Origin: Parapedobacter defluvii
GTDB taxonomy: Bacteria > Bacteroidota > Bacteroidia > Sphingobacteriales > Sphingobacteriaceae
Length of the DNA: 64,000 nt
Assembly (NCBI RefSeq): GCF_014642075.1
Contig: NZ_BMIK01000003.1
Location: forward strand, 310,001-374,000
Reading direction: 5' to 3'
In this document: in pieces, positions 18,193 to 27,104 of the stretch
Layout: the number at the start of each line of letters is the position of its first letter
Position numbering within the stretch: position 1 is the stretch's first letter
Position numbers and translations under genes: made by a program
Notes under the pieces: model-generated
The model's database searches: none
What the model was told of the DNA's origin: nothing
The model's input: the letters and a program-made list of their open reading frames with translations, nothing else

Positions 18193-18196
18193 GCCA

Positions 18197-18204
18197 CAAA
18201 GATA
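18197..18204 (-). promoter_or_regulatory. Promoter -7 element for hemW
   Basis: On the minus strand TATCTTTG, an exact TAnnTTTG, ends 4 nt before the ATG of hemW. Transcription would start at or beside the start codon. No -33 TTG is seen. Confidence 0.5.
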
Positions 18205-18245
18205 AAACCTACTTTTAAAAAAATGGCGTATATTAGTCTACCCTT

Positions 18246-18413
18246 ATGAACTGTATGAACCCCGTGGTCCGGATCCTATCTTTCTTGTTTGTCACTGCGA
18301 TCCTATCCGGATGTTCAGGAGGGGATTCCAACGAGGAATGGTATGCCTTTGCCGGAATCCATGAAGCGGTGCGCTACCCAATTGACACCTGTTTGCGCTG
18401 GACTCCCGTATAG
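18246..18413 (+). CDS. Tiny lipoprotein (55 aa)
   Basis: A short frame from ATG 18246 to TAG 18411-18413. The translation starts MNCMNPVVRILSFLFVTAIL and then SGC, a textbook lipoprotein signal peptide with lipobox LSGC, followed by about 32 mostly polar residues with an aromatic-rich end. The frame is divergent from hemW. A lipobox in so short an ORF is unlikely by chance, but the mature peptide matches no family I know. It could be the degraded start of a longer lipoprotein. Confidence 0.5.
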   Translation: MNCMNPVVRILSFLFVTAILSGCSGGDSNEEWYAFAGIHEAVRYPIDTCLRWTPV

Positions 18414-18452
18414 GTCTTTACTTTTCCCAGATCAAATTATCTAACTAAACAT

Positions 18453-19439
18453 ATGATAACCATGAAAAATAGCCAAGTATCAAGAAGACGGTTTCTAAAC
18501 ATTGCTGCAATAACAGCAGCCGGCATTGCCGTCTCGAAAAAAGTCACCTTTGGAATGCCTGCTTATATCAGAGATTTGAAAAAACCCCATTCGGTATTCA
18601 AAGGGGTACAGATCGGCGTCATTACTTATTCGTTCCGCAGCATGCCTAGCAGTGCCGAACAATTGCTTCAATATTGTTGCGAATGCGGCGTCAGTGCGGT
18701 AGAACTGATGGGCGATGCTGCCGAAGCATTTGCAGGCGCCCCGGTAGCACCCCCACGCCCGCAACGGGGCAGTACAGAAGGACAGGGAGCCTGGAAGGCA
18801 CACCTGCAAGCCTTGGCAGATTGGCGGCAAAAAGTGCCCATGACCCGGTTTGAGCAACTCCGGAAACTGTATAACGATGCAGGAGTCAGCATATATGCCT
18901 ACAAACCCAGCGCATTGGGAGCCAATAACACCGATGCGGAAATTGCCTATGCATTCCGTGCAGCCAAAGCCTTAGGTGCCAACCAAGCGAATGTAGAATT
19001 CCCGACCGATCCGGCGCAGACCAAACGCCTGGGCGAATTGGCCGCCAAACACAAAGTCTATGTGGGTTATCACGGACATACGCAACAAACATTCAGCATG
19101 TGGGACGGAGCCATCGCCCAATCCCCCTATAACGCCATAAATTTCGATATGGGTCATTATGTAGCAGCAGGATTCGATGCCATTGAATTTATAAAAGCCA
19201 AACATACACACATTGTGAGTATGCATGTCAAAGACCGGAAAACCAAGGAAAACGGCGGTGCCAATTTGCCTTGGGGCCAGGGAGACACCCCGATAGCGGA
19301 AGCGTTGCAACTAATGGCCAAATCGCACGTTAAATTTCCAGCAACCATTGAACTGGAATACCAGGTTCCAGAAGGGTCTGATGCAGTGAAAGAGGTAGCT
19401 AAATGCGTAGAATTTGCCAGAAAGGCATTGGGAGCTTAA
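18453..19439 (+). CDS. Tat-exported sugar phosphate isomerase/epimerase-like protein
   Basis: A 328-residue protein with a twin-arginine signal ([19 protein letters not shown]) and a xylose-isomerase-like TIM barrel. Segments typical of that family are [35 protein letters not shown] and SMHVKDRKT, which supply the metal-binding His, Asp and Glu residues. Periplasmic members of this group in Bacteroidetes act on modified sugars, but the substrate here is unknown. An alternative ATG lies at 18462. The next gene follows 52 bp downstream. Confidence 0.85.
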   Translation: MITMKNSQVSRRRFLNIAAITAAGIAVSKKVTFGMPAYIRDLKKPHSVFKGVQIGVITYSFRSMPSSAEQLLQYCCECGVSAVELMGDAAEAFAGAPVAPPRPQRGSTEGQGAWKAHLQALADWRQKVPMTRFEQLRKLYNDAGVSIYAYKPSALGANNTDAEIAYAFRAAKALGANQANVEFPTDPAQTKRLGELAAKHKVYVGYHGHTQQTFSMWDGAIAQSPYNAINFDMGHYVAAGFDAIEFIKAKHTHIVSMHVKDRKTKENGGANLPWGQGDTPIAEALQLMAKSHVKFPATIELEYQVPEGSDAVKEVAKCVEFARKALGA

Positions 19440-19491
19440 AAAAATTCGTAGCTTAGCCAAGCACACCTTAAACGACAAATGTATAAACCGT

Positions 19492-20847
19492 ATGGAGAAA
19501 AAAATCCTTTTAACCGAAAGGGACATGCCCACGCAATGGTATAACATTGTGGCCGACATGCCCAACAAACCCTTACCCCCATTACATCCGGCTACCAAAC
19601 AACCGGTAGGGCCTGATGATCTCGCTCCGCTTTTTCCGATGGCGCTTATCCAGCAGGAGGTTTCAGCCGAACGTTACATCGACATTCCCGAAGAGGTACA
19701 GCAAGCGTACCGCATCTGGCGCCCTACTCCGCTCATTAGGGCTACCCAACTCGAAAAAGCACTCAATACCGATTGCAAAATCTATTATAAATACGAAGGC
19801 ACTAGCCCGAGTGGCTCACATAAGCCCAATACGGCGATCCCGCAGGCTTACTATAATAAACAGGAGGGCGTTAAGCGTATCATTACCGAAACCGGAGCCG
19901 GCCAATGGGGTACAGCACTCAGTTTCGCATGCAGCCATTTCGGTATGGATTGCGAAGTGTACATGGTGCGTATCAGTTTTGACCAAAAGCCCTACCGAAA
20001 AATCCTGATGAACACATTCGGAGCAAAAGTATACGCTTCGCCCACCAATGGCACACAGGCAGGGAGAAATGCCCTTGCGGCCGACCCCAACACTCCCGGA
20101 AGCCTGGGACTGGCTATCTCCGAGGCCATTGAAGTGGCGGTGGGTGATGAACAAACCAAATATGCTTTGGGTTCGGTGTTAAACCATGTGCTGCTCCACC
20201 AAACCATTATCGGCCAGGAAGCTAAAAAACAGCTGGAATACACCGGTGATTATCCCGACGTCGTTATCGCTCCATTGGGTGGAGGTTCAAATTTTGCGGG
20301 GCTTTCTTTTCCTTTTGTGAAAGACAAAATAGAAGGCAAGTCTGTCCGCTGCATTGCCGTTGAGCCTGCCTCATGTCCCAAGTTGACCAAAGGTAAATTT
20401 ATGTATGATTTCGGTGATACCCAAGGGTATACCCCCTTATTGCCCATGTATACATTGGGACATACGTTCACTCCCGCAGCCATCCATGCAGGCGGACTCC
20501 GCTACCACGGGGCCAGTGTATTATGCAGCCAGTTGTTAAAAGACGGACTCATCGAGGCACAAGCCATCCAGCAACTGGAGTGTTTCGAGGCCGGGGTACT
20601 GTTTGCGAAGGCCGAAGGAATTGTGCCCGCACCCGAGGCCAATCACGGTATTGCCCAGGTAATCCGGGAAGTGAATAAAGCCCGGGAAGCGGGAACGTCA
20701 AAGACCATCCTTTTCAACCTCTGCGGACACGGTTTTGTGGATATGGCGGCTTATCAGGACTATTTTGAGGGTAAGCTGCAGGACCATTCGTTCACCGATG
20801 AGGAACTGACCGCGGAAATCGGCAAATTGGAGGCACTGCAACCGTAG
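19492..20847 (+). CDS. TrpB2-type tryptophan synthase beta-like enzyme
   Basis: A 451-residue PLP enzyme of the TrpEb_2 family: it is longer than ordinary TrpB and has the extended N-terminus ([25 protein letters not shown]). The PLP Lys is in GSHKPNTA, the phosphate-binding loop is GGGSNFAG, and [10 protein letters not shown] is the conserved catalytic segment. The ATG at 19492 is chosen because the family begins near here; upstream codons are unrelated. No trpA or other trp gene is nearby, which is common for TrpB2, whose role may be indole salvage or serine deamination. Confidence 0.92.
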   Translation: MEKKILLTERDMPTQWYNIVADMPNKPLPPLHPATKQPVGPDDLAPLFPMALIQQEVSAERYIDIPEEVQQAYRIWRPTPLIRATQLEKALNTDCKIYYKYEGTSPSGSHKPNTAIPQAYYNKQEGVKRIITETGAGQWGTALSFACSHFGMDCEVYMVRISFDQKPYRKILMNTFGAKVYASPTNGTQAGRNALAADPNTPGSLGLAISEAIEVAVGDEQTKYALGSVLNHVLLHQTIIGQEAKKQLEYTGDYPDVVIAPLGGGSNFAGLSFPFVKDKIEGKSVRCIAVEPASCPKLTKGKFMYDFGDTQGYTPLLPMYTLGHTFTPAAIHAGGLRYHGASVLCSQLLKDGLIEAQAIQQLECFEAGVLFAKAEGIVPAPEANHGIAQVIREVNKAREAGTSKTILFNLCGHGFVDMAAYQDYFEGKLQDHSFTDEELTAEIGKLEALQP

Positions 20848-20875
20848 TCAGGAGTTGGCGATAGGCAAGCTGTCT

Positions 20876-20917
20876 AAACCGGGTTGCCCTCATCCTGCTC
20901 TGAAGGCAACCCGGTTT
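20876..20917. terminator. Bidirectional terminator
   Basis: A perfect 13-bp inverted repeat (AAACCGGGTTGCC and its complement) with a 16-nt loop lies between the convergent trpB2-like gene and the lipoprotein at 20928. A short T run follows on the plus strand. Confidence 0.8.
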
Positions 20918-20927
20918 GGATGGGCTT

Positions 20928-21425
20928 TTAACTTCTTTTAAAGGTGATGGTCACACTAAAAACCGTCCCATCCCCGGTCTGGGTGGATTGCTTAAGCCGG
21001 AGCTGCTGGTCATTCGCTTCCAACACTTCCACCACAGACGGCTCTTCGCCCCGTTCGGAGATAGTCAATTGCTTGCTGCTGCTATCATACGACCAAGTAC
21101 CGGATACGTATTCCTGGGCATCGTCTTCGTCGCAGCGCAGGTTTCCTTCGTTCACCACAATACTTCCATCGCTTTTAAAAAGGGTGATGTCATCCAGCCT
21201 ACAGGGCTCCGAAAATGCCATCATATCGCTATCCGCATGCCCATCGCCATCCAAATCGATAGCTGGTGTAAGTTCCATGCGCTGTACAGTCCATTTTTTA
21301 CCGGCGAAAGCCGTTGACGTGTCTCCCCCTTCGTCTGCCCCATTCTTTTTACAGGCACTGGCTCCGGCCAATAAAACGACTGACATCAGTAGATAAATTT
21401 TTTTCAATTGCTTGTTCATTTTCAT
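20928..21425 (-). CDS. Lipocalin-like lipoprotein with a calcium-loop motif
   Basis: A 165-residue lipoprotein (signal KKIYLLMSVVLLAGASA then Cys). The mature domain follows the small lipocalin-like pattern (FAGKKWTVQRM ... GTWSYDSSSKQLTISE ... LRLKQST ... FSVTITFKRS). Near its start is DLDGDGHADSD, which has the D-x-D-x-D-G spacing of EF-hand or thrombospondin-type calcium loops. Two in-frame ATGs (21425, 21419) are both possible starts; frame further upstream lacks signal character. The function is unknown. Confidence 0.78.
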   Translation of the reverse strand: MKMNKQLKKIYLLMSVVLLAGASACKKNGADEGGDTSTAFAGKKWTVQRMELTPAIDLDGDGHADSDMMAFSEPCRLDDITLFKSDGSIVVNEGNLRCDEDDAQEYVSGTWSYDSSSKQLTISERGEEPSVVEVLEANDQQLRLKQSTQTGDGTVFSVTITFKRS

Positions 21426-21680
21426 TACATTATGATACCTAATTCTATTAATTACGCTACCAACGGCGCGTTGGATGGACACAAAACTCCCCCTGAAAAA
21501 TTTCCTTCACAACTATAACTGCCGACAGCGCTATTTTACGTTGAGAGAACGCCTTGTGCACGGCGAGGTGTGCTGGTCTATGGTTTACAGCCATCCATCT
21601 ACCAAAACACCCGGTTTGACATCGCCTAAGACAAATGGCAAATCCTTCATTTATTTTTCGCCTATCAAATCGCTCTCGTC

Positions 21681-22154
21681 ATGTTCACATTCATCTTAAA
21701 TTGTTTGGAATTCCTCATTTTGTCGGGTTATTTTGTCATTGCCGCGCAAGGTGTCTTTTATCACCTGGCCCTTGGGAGGGTATTCATGAAAATTCCGACT
21801 GCTGGTTTTCTTGAGCTTAGACAGGCTACGGATCGGTATATCCGCCGACCGTTGAAAGTATTTTACGTAAGTATGCCGCTGTTGATGCTGACCGGGATTG
21901 TGCTAGGCATCGGATACCTATCGTTAACGGCCAGTTTGTGTATGGGCATCGCGTTGCTTTTACTGCTGCTGGATATCCGGCTTATTCTCAGGAGCAGTGA
22001 ACCCATCAATCAGTTGGTAAATCAGCTGACAGACTTGCCTAATGTTGAGGGAGGAAATAATTTGCAACACGCATGGGTGCAAACTATGCTCCGCCGTGGC
22101 TATTTTAATGGGATGGGCTTCCTGTCACTGATCGTTGGGCAGGTGTTCGGCTAA
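21681..22154 (+). CDS. Four-span membrane protein, unknown function
   Basis: A 157-residue integral membrane protein with four predicted hydrophobic helices (about 5-28, 60-80, 83-102 and 138-156). A cytoplasmic Arg/Lys-rich loop (RQATDRYIRRPLK) lies between the first two. I see no catalytic motif and do not recognise a specific family. It is convergent with the LytTR regulator and separated from it by 33 bp. The 200 bp upstream contain only a poor short ORF. Confidence 0.65.
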   Translation: MFTFILNCLEFLILSGYFVIAAQGVFYHLALGRVFMKIPTAGFLELRQATDRYIRRPLKVFYVSMPLLMLTGIVLGIGYLSLTASLCMGIALLLLLLDIRLILRSSEPINQLVNQLTDLPNVEGGNNLQHAWVQTMLRRGYFNGMGFLSLIVGQVFG

Positions 22155-22187
22155 ACCTAGTATGTGGGAAGACCGGCCGGGCATCGA

Positions 22188-22916
22188 TCAGGTTGTAGGG
22201 CTGAAAAAGCGACGCTGGCACGCTGCTTTGTAATACCGACCGATTGGCAGTTCCTTCCCATTGATTTCCACGGAGTAGCTGTGATAGCTTTCTACCTTAT
22301 CCAGCGATACAATAAACGATCGGTGTATCCGGACAAACTGGCTTTCAGGCAGCAAATCATCGAGCAGCCTGATTTTCTGTTTTGAGATGAGTACCTTTTC
22401 TTTCAGCACCACTTTGATGTAATCTTTAAGGCTTTCAATCCAATAAATATCATTTACATTGACCTTCATCATCTTCCGGTCTACCCGCAGGTAAAGGTAA
22501 CTTTCGGAAGATCTTCCGGAAAGGACTGGGTCCGACTGATGGATAATCGACTGCTGTAACTTAAATTGGTCAAATACTTTATCCATAGCCTTCAGGAAAC
22601 GGTCGAAGGGTATCGGCTTCAGCAAATAGTCGACTGCATTGAGATCAAAGCCTTCAACCGCATAATCTTGAAAGGCCGTTGTGAAAATCACCTTGGGGGG
22701 ATTTTTCAAGCTGCGGAGCAGTTCTGTCCCACTTAGTCCCGGCATTTTCACATCCAGAAACATCAAATCAACTTTACTCTTTTGAAGCAGTTGAAATGCC
22801 TGTATCGCATTTGCACAGGTAGCTGTCACCGAGATTTCCGGAAAATTTGCCAAATAGCCTTCAATCACCTCGATGGCAAACGGTTCATCGTCAACAATAA
22901 GGGTTTTTATTTTCAT
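22188..22916 (-). CDS. LytTR-family response regulator
   Basis: A 242-residue regulator: a receiver domain with D9/D10 and phosphoacceptor D55 (LMFLDVKMPG), the Thr of FTTAF and the Lys of LLKPI, then a LytTR DNA-binding domain (about 138-240, YWIESLKDYIKV, FVRIHRSFIV). I choose the ATG at 22916 because the receiver begins there. The frame upstream (to 22985) simply translates a 70-bp repeat. It lies 178 bp downstream of its cognate kinase, separated by two hairpin repeats that would be part of its 5' leader. Confidence 0.93.
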   Translation of the reverse strand: MKIKTLIVDDEPFAIEVIEGYLANFPEISVTATCANAIQAFQLLQKSKVDLMFLDVKMPGLSGTELLRSLKNPPKVIFTTAFQDYAVEGFDLNAVDYLLKPIPFDRFLKAMDKVFDQFKLQQSIIHQSDPVLSGRSSESYLYLRVDRKMMKVNVNDIYWIESLKDYIKVVLKEKVLISKQKIRLLDDLLPESQFVRIHRSFIVSLDKVESYHSYSVEINGKELPIGRYYKAACQRRFFSPTT

Positions 22917-22942
22917 CTCAATAATTTGTTCTTTAAAGGGCG

Positions 22943-23012
22943 ATGAAGCTTGCATAAATTGTTCATGTCCATTTTGTATACGCAATTTATGCAGGTTTCA
23001 TTAGAATAATTT
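22943..23012. repeat. 70-bp hairpin repeat, copy 1
   Basis: This copy differs from copy 2 at three positions, all in the central loop. Within it, a perfect 11-bp core inverted repeat (TGCATAAATTG and its complement) extends to 17 matched of 19 positions, from ATGAAGCTTGCATAAATTG to CAATTTATGCAGGTTTCAT, with a 21-nt loop. It ends 27 bp upstream of the response regulator ATG. Confidence 0.9.
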
Positions 23013-23026
23013 GCTTTTTTAAGGCT

Positions 23027-23096
23027 ATGAAGCTTGCATAAATTGTTCATGTCCATTCTATATATGCAATTTATGCAGGTTTCATTAGAATAATTT
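23027..23096. repeat. 70-bp hairpin repeat, copy 2
   Basis: This is the second direct copy, 14 bp beyond copy 1. Its outer end overlaps the first two bases of the complement of the kinase stop codon (23095-23097). The stem arms are identical to copy 1, while the loop differs at three bases, so the stem appears to be conserved. Confidence 0.9.
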
Positions 23097-24243
23097 ATTC
23101 ATATTTTTGAGCTAACTCAGGCTGGTATTCACCCGTTGACAGCGGAAAATCCGCTTCCGCCTGCCGATCCAATTTGATTTCGACGATCACTGCAAAAACA
23201 TCTTCCTCCTCGTCGTAAATACGCAGTTGATGTTCATTCGGATAAACGAGTTGCAACCTTTTCCGTATGTTAGCCAAACCGATATTCCCTTTGGGAACCA
23301 TCGGTTTGGAAGGTACACTTTTCGGTTTGGCATTTGAAATTTTGAACGAAAGATGCGTTCCGGTCACAACAAGTTGCATATTGATCCACCTCGATTCTAC
23401 GGTCTCCTGCACACCGTGCTTGAATGCGTTTTCGACCAAAGGAAGGAGCAAAAGTGGTGCAATTTCCTGGTTTTCCACTACGCCTGTAATCCCTAGGTGG
23501 ATATCCAGATCAGCGTCACTCCGTAATCTTTCCAACGAAATGTACTGCTCGATGATATCAAGTTCCTTACTCAATTTAACTGTTGGCGTATCACATTCAT
23601 ACAGAATATACCGGAGAATCTGGGAGAGCCCGATCACCACCGAAGGTGCCTGTGGGGAGCGGTTCAGGGTAAGTGCATACAGACTATTGAGCGTATTGAA
23701 CAAAAAATGCGGGTGAATCTGACTCTTGAGGAAATTCAGCTCGGCTTCCACGGCGGCCTCCCTCCGCTCCCAATACAATTTAAATAACCGGATTGCAATG
23801 GCAAACCAAACCACCATATTCGTTTGTTCCGCAGCATTCATAAAGGCGGAAAAACGGATCAACTGACCCCAGACACTTCCCTGAATCTTATCCCAAACGA
23901 TCGACTGGTTAAGCTTATTCAAAAACTGGTATACATATGGATCTGCATAAAAAATTTCAACGAGGCGGAACAAGAGGATTGCGGTAAGTCCACATAACAG
24001 GGCCGAAAAAACGAAGCTCTTGTATTTTCTTTTCAGCAATGTCCGTGGGATGACCCAATAGCCTACGGCATAAAAGTACACCACCTGAATCATCCAGAAG
24101 TAGATGCTGAAGTGCAAGGATGCCCAGAAGCTTTTGATGTAGATGCTGTAAAGGACGGTCATCATCAATAAAGCGACCATCCAGAAAACGACGTGCTGCG
24201 CTATCCGATTAGCAAAGAAAAACCGAAGTGCCCGTTTCCACAT
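23095..24243 (-). CDS. LytS/YehU-type sensor histidine kinase
   Basis: A 382-residue kinase with four hydrophobic helices in the first 150 residues and no separate sensor domain, followed by a His_kinase domain (SQIHPHFLFNTLNSLYAL, phosphorylated His about 179) and an ATPase part (LLLLPLVENAFKHGV, GNIGLANIRKRL). It pairs with the LytTR regulator downstream. A TATCTTTG -7 element 7 nt upstream of the ATG leaves almost no leader. Confidence 0.93.
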   Translation of the reverse strand: MWKRALRFFFANRIAQHVVFWMVALLMMTVLYSIYIKSFWASLHFSIYFWMIQVVYFYAVGYWVIPRTLLKRKYKSFVFSALLCGLTAILLFRLVEIFYADPYVYQFLNKLNQSIVWDKIQGSVWGQLIRFSAFMNAAEQTNMVVWFAIAIRLFKLYWERREAAVEAELNFLKSQIHPHFLFNTLNSLYALTLNRSPQAPSVVIGLSQILRYILYECDTPTVKLSKELDIIEQYISLERLRSDADLDIHLGITGVVENQEIAPLLLLPLVENAFKHGVQETVESRWINMQLVVTGTHLSFKISNAKPKSVPSKPMVPKGNIGLANIRKRLQLVYPNEHQLRIYDEEEDVFAVIVEIKLDRQAEADFPLSTGEYQPELAQKYE

Positions 24244-24250
24244 GATTCAT

Positions 24251-24258
24251 CAAAGATA
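24251..24258 (-). promoter_or_regulatory. Promoter -7 element for the LytS-type kinase
   Basis: On the minus strand TATCTTTG, an exact TAnnTTTG, ends 7 nt before the kinase ATG. No -33 TTG is visible at the expected distance. Confidence 0.5.
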
Positions 24259-24388
24259 ATGAACGGCAGCATGTGTTTACATCATGAACAGACGATTTGT
24301 AGACAGACGACCTTATTTCGTCGATACACAACCGCGTATGGGCGGGCACAAAAGCGATCGTTCAATAGCGATCGCAGCAGGTCTGCGG

Positions 24389-24784
24389 TTATATTGATTT
24401 CGGATGCTTCTGCCCGTTATGACAGGTGACGCATGTGACCGTCATTGCGTTTCCTTCCTTACTGTGGTTCTTGAAATACTTCTTGTTGATTTTTGCGGTC
24501 ATCCGTAACATTTTGCGGGCGATGTCTTTGTGGTGGTTTTCATCACTTGCAAAGTCCAGCTTCTTGGGATCCGCACTGCTCGGAACGTGACAAAAGTCGC
24601 ATTTCACACCTAACGCCGCATTAAATCCCTTCATCACCTCCCGGACTTCCTGAAAAGTCATATTTTTGGGGAGAACCTTTAGATTTTGGGGGGTAGGATC
24701 TTGCGATTGGGGTACAAAGGCACTGAAAACACCTACAAAAGACAGGAGCAAAGCGGCAACCGTTAATTTCTTGACATTGTTCAT
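24389..24784 (-). CDS. c-type cytochrome (reaction-centre cytochrome-like)
   Basis: A 131-residue exported protein: an N-terminal signal helix (VKKLTVAALLLSFVGVFSAF), then KVLPKNMTFQEVREVMKGFN typical of the photosynthetic-reaction-centre-cytochrome-like family found in many non-photosynthetic Bacteroidetes. There are two heme-binding C-x-x-C-H motifs, CDFCH and CVTCH, so a diheme periplasmic electron carrier is expected. The ATG at 24784 is preferred over a TTG three codons upstream. No oxidase or reductase gene is adjacent. Confidence 0.85.
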   Translation of the reverse strand: MNNVKKLTVAALLLSFVGVFSAFVPQSQDPTPQNLKVLPKNMTFQEVREVMKGFNAALGVKCDFCHVPSSADPKKLDFASDENHHKDIARKMLRMTAKINKKYFKNHSKEGNAMTVTCVTCHNGQKHPKSI

Positions 24785-24945
24785 CTGGCACAATTTTAGG
24801 ATTACCCATGCAAGTTATTCAACTTGCGGAAAAAGTATCAACAAAATCTGCTATTTGGAATAGCTATAAATCCAAACTTGACCGTCATGCAGGAAATTGT
24901 ATATTCGCTCAGGATTATGAATAAAACGGAAGCAGGAGGCACTAA

Positions 24946-25302
24946 ATGACCATTGAAACACATCAAATCAACCACAAAGCCATTGCTGAAGTAATTTCAG
25001 ATGCATATCTGATAAAAACGGCCGAGGATGCATTGGATTTACTGGGTAATCTGTACTATCAGGGTTTTGACGGAGCCATTCTTCACGAACAGAACCTTAC
25101 ACCCAACTTCTTCGACCTGAAAAACGGGCTAGCCGGTGAGATCCTGCAAAAATTCTCCAATTATCGATTCCGGCTTGCGATTGTCGGGGATTTTACCCCA
25201 TATACGGGCAAAAGCATCCGGGATTTTATTCGCGAAAGCAACCGTATCGGACACATCAGCTTTTCGAATTCGATAGCTGAAGCGCTGGCAAAATTTGAGT
25301 AA
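24946..25302 (+). CDS. DUF4180 family protein
   Basis: A 118-residue soluble protein that fits DUF4180 from end to end: AEVISDAYLIKTAEDALDLL, ILHEQNLTPNFFDLKNGLAG, EILQKFSNYRFRLAIVGDF and KSIRDFIRESNR. The biochemical function of the family is unknown. The gene stands alone between the cytochrome and the ECF sigma factor; the flanking 160-bp spacers hold no other gene. Confidence 0.88.
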   Translation: MTIETHQINHKAIAEVISDAYLIKTAEDALDLLGNLYYQGFDGAILHEQNLTPNFFDLKNGLAGEILQKFSNYRFRLAIVGDFTPYTGKSIRDFIRESNRIGHISFSNSIAEALAKFE

Positions 25303-25470
25303 CCCCTATTACGCATCCTCCCATTTTACAAAGGCAGCATCTAAACTCCACCACCGTGCCACCGAGACCAAACACTTGTGTAATTGATTGCTGATATTGT
25401 GCGGATACGACCCATATGTACGGTGGAGTATGTCTCATATTTCCTAATTTAGCCGCCAAATTAGAAAGCT

Positions 25471-26061
25471 GTGTCGCAACGGTCATTATGGGATAAGGTA
25501 AGCAAGGGAGATCAACATGCCTTTACAAAGTGCTTTGACCAATATTGGGAGGCACTTTACCATGCTGCCTTTTGGCGTGTATGCGACGAAGAGCTTGCCA
25601 AAGATCTGGTACAGGACGTATTTATTACTTTGTGGGATAAGCGATCGGACATCGTCATAAACGATAGCCTGATCGGGTACCTGCACCGGATGCTCCGCAA
25701 CCGGATTATCAACCACTTCAAAGTAGAAGGTATCCGCCAAAACCATCATCAAGGTTCGTCCTATACCAGCCAGGCAGATGTACCGACACCCGAAACCGAA
25801 ACGTTATGGAAGGAATCCATTCAGCGATATAAAGCCGCAATAGCTAACCTACCTGAAAAAATGCGGGAAATCTTTCTGCTACGCCACGAGGAGGGATCAG
25901 CAATTTCCGAGGTAGCCGAACGCTTGGGCATCACTACCCAAACGGTCAAAAATCAATATACCGCTGCCATGAAACGTATCAAGCATGAACTGCTGACACC
26001 AGAAGGAGGGCAAAGCAATCCGCCCTCTTCGGGATTACTGGCCATCGCCATTTTTTTCTGA
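25471..26061 (+). CDS. ECF sigma factor (FecI-like)
   Basis: A 196-residue sigma-70 family ECF factor with region 2 (AFTKCFDQYWEALYHAAF, DLVQDVFITLW) and region 4 (LPEKMREIFLLRHEEGSAISEVAERLGITTQTVKNQ, about 126-170). No ATG precedes region 2 in frame, so the GTG at 25471 is the start. It heads a four-gene locus with FecR, a TonB receptor carrying an STN domain, and a DUF4249 lipoprotein, the standard layout for substrate-induced surface signalling. Confidence 0.92.
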   Translation: MSQRSLWDKVSKGDQHAFTKCFDQYWEALYHAAFWRVCDEELAKDLVQDVFITLWDKRSDIVINDSLIGYLHRMLRNRIINHFKVEGIRQNHHQGSSYTSQADVPTPETETLWKESIQRYKAAIANLPEKMREIFLLRHEEGSAISEVAERLGITTQTVKNQYTAAMKRIKHELLTPEGGQSNPPSSGLLAIAIFF

Positions 26062-26135
26062 CTGCTCTAGTACTTCGTAGCACGAGCGTTGTCAAGCTAT
26101 AAAATCCCTCAGGAGATTTACTTAGCAAAACAACG

Positions 26136-27092
26136 ATGGATGAACAAAAAATAGCGGAATTACTACGGCTGCAACGGGAACTTACCACCGAAGAAAAAGA
26201 GGTGCTGCGAGAATGGTATGATCAATTTCCCGAATACCATTACCTAACATTTGACAGCTCATCACATAAACAACGCATCGCGCAGGAAATACGCAGCCAG
26301 GTTTTCGCGCAGCTACCGATGTGCCCGCGGCAGTTGTGGCCGCTTGTCTTGCGTATCGCCTCGGTGGTTATAGCCGCCGTCGTTTTGGGCTGGTGGTTGT
26401 GGCCCCTAACACGTAAACACACACCGGACAACATCCGTTGGGTGGAAATCCATGCAGACAGCGGGGGAAAAAACAGATTTGTCAATCTTCCCGACGGTTC
26501 CAATGTAACCCTGTTCCCCGGCTCTACCCTAAAATACCGTAAGCCATTTATCCGTGAGAGACGCCTCATAAACGTTAGCGGATTAGCCTACTTCGAAATA
26601 GCGCCCGATCGTGAACATCCATTTACCGTAGATACGGAAGAAGGTATCTCGACTACTGTGATTGGCACCACATTCACCATCAAAGCATTCGCTGAGGATG
26701 GAGCGGTACAGGTGGGCTTGCTTTCCGGCAAGGTACGGGTTGACAAAAAGGGTGACGTGATCGATATACTCAATCCCAACGAACAGCTGACTGTAAGCAC
26801 AAAAGACAACGCTGTGCACAAACAGCCCCTGGACAGCAGTCCGAATACCGAATGGCTTTCGGGAACGCTCGTTTTGCGTGAGGCTCCGCTGTCGGAAGTT
26901 GCTGCCGTTATCCAGCATCTATACGATCTAGAATGCTCCTTTGATCAATTAGCTACCGCCGATATGCGCTTCAACCTGCAAATACCAATGGACGCACCGG
27001 TTGCAGAATTAATGGAAACGATTTCACTTATATCAGACCTCGATTGCCGTATCCATAAAAACACGGTGTTTTTCGAGCTAAAGACCCTTTAA
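26136..27092 (+). CDS. FecR-type anti-sigma factor
   Basis: A 318-residue inner-membrane regulator: an N-terminal cytoplasmic sigma-binding part (1-60), one membrane helix (about 68-90), a periplasmic FecR domain (FVNLPDGSNVTLFPGSTLKYR, VSGLAYFEIAPDREHPFTV) and a C-terminal DUF4974-like domain (LVLREAPLSEVAAVIQHLY). It holds the ECF sigma factor until the receptor's STN domain signals. It is followed 12 bp later by the receptor gene. Confidence 0.92.
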   Translation: MDEQKIAELLRLQRELTTEEKEVLREWYDQFPEYHYLTFDSSSHKQRIAQEIRSQVFAQLPMCPRQLWPLVLRIASVVIAAVVLGWWLWPLTRKHTPDNIRWVEIHADSGGKNRFVNLPDGSNVTLFPGSTLKYRKPFIRERRLINVSGLAYFEIAPDREHPFTVDTEEGISTTVIGTTFTIKAFAEDGAVQVGLLSGKVRVDKKGDVIDILNPNEQLTVSTKDNAVHKQPLDSSPNTEWLSGTLVLREAPLSEVAAVIQHLYDLECSFDQLATADMRFNLQIPMDAPVAELMETISLISDLDCRIHKNTVFFELKTL

Positions 27093-27104
27093 CACCTACG
27101 TATT

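Noticed and set aside
21475-21699. 74-codon frame before the four-span membrane protein
   Set aside because: It shows no signal, domain or ribosome site, has low-complexity Ser/Lys ends, and overlaps the next gene start.
22917-22985. N-terminal extension of the LytTR regulator
   Set aside because: The extra residues only translate repeat copy 1; receiver domains start at the ATG at 22916.
22943-23096. CRISPR array
   Set aside because: Only two 70-bp copies with a 14-bp spacer, inner symmetry and no cas genes.
25445-25452. TAATTTAG upstream of the first ECF sigma gene as a -7 element
   Set aside because: It misses TAnnTTTG in the TTTG half and has no -33 partner.
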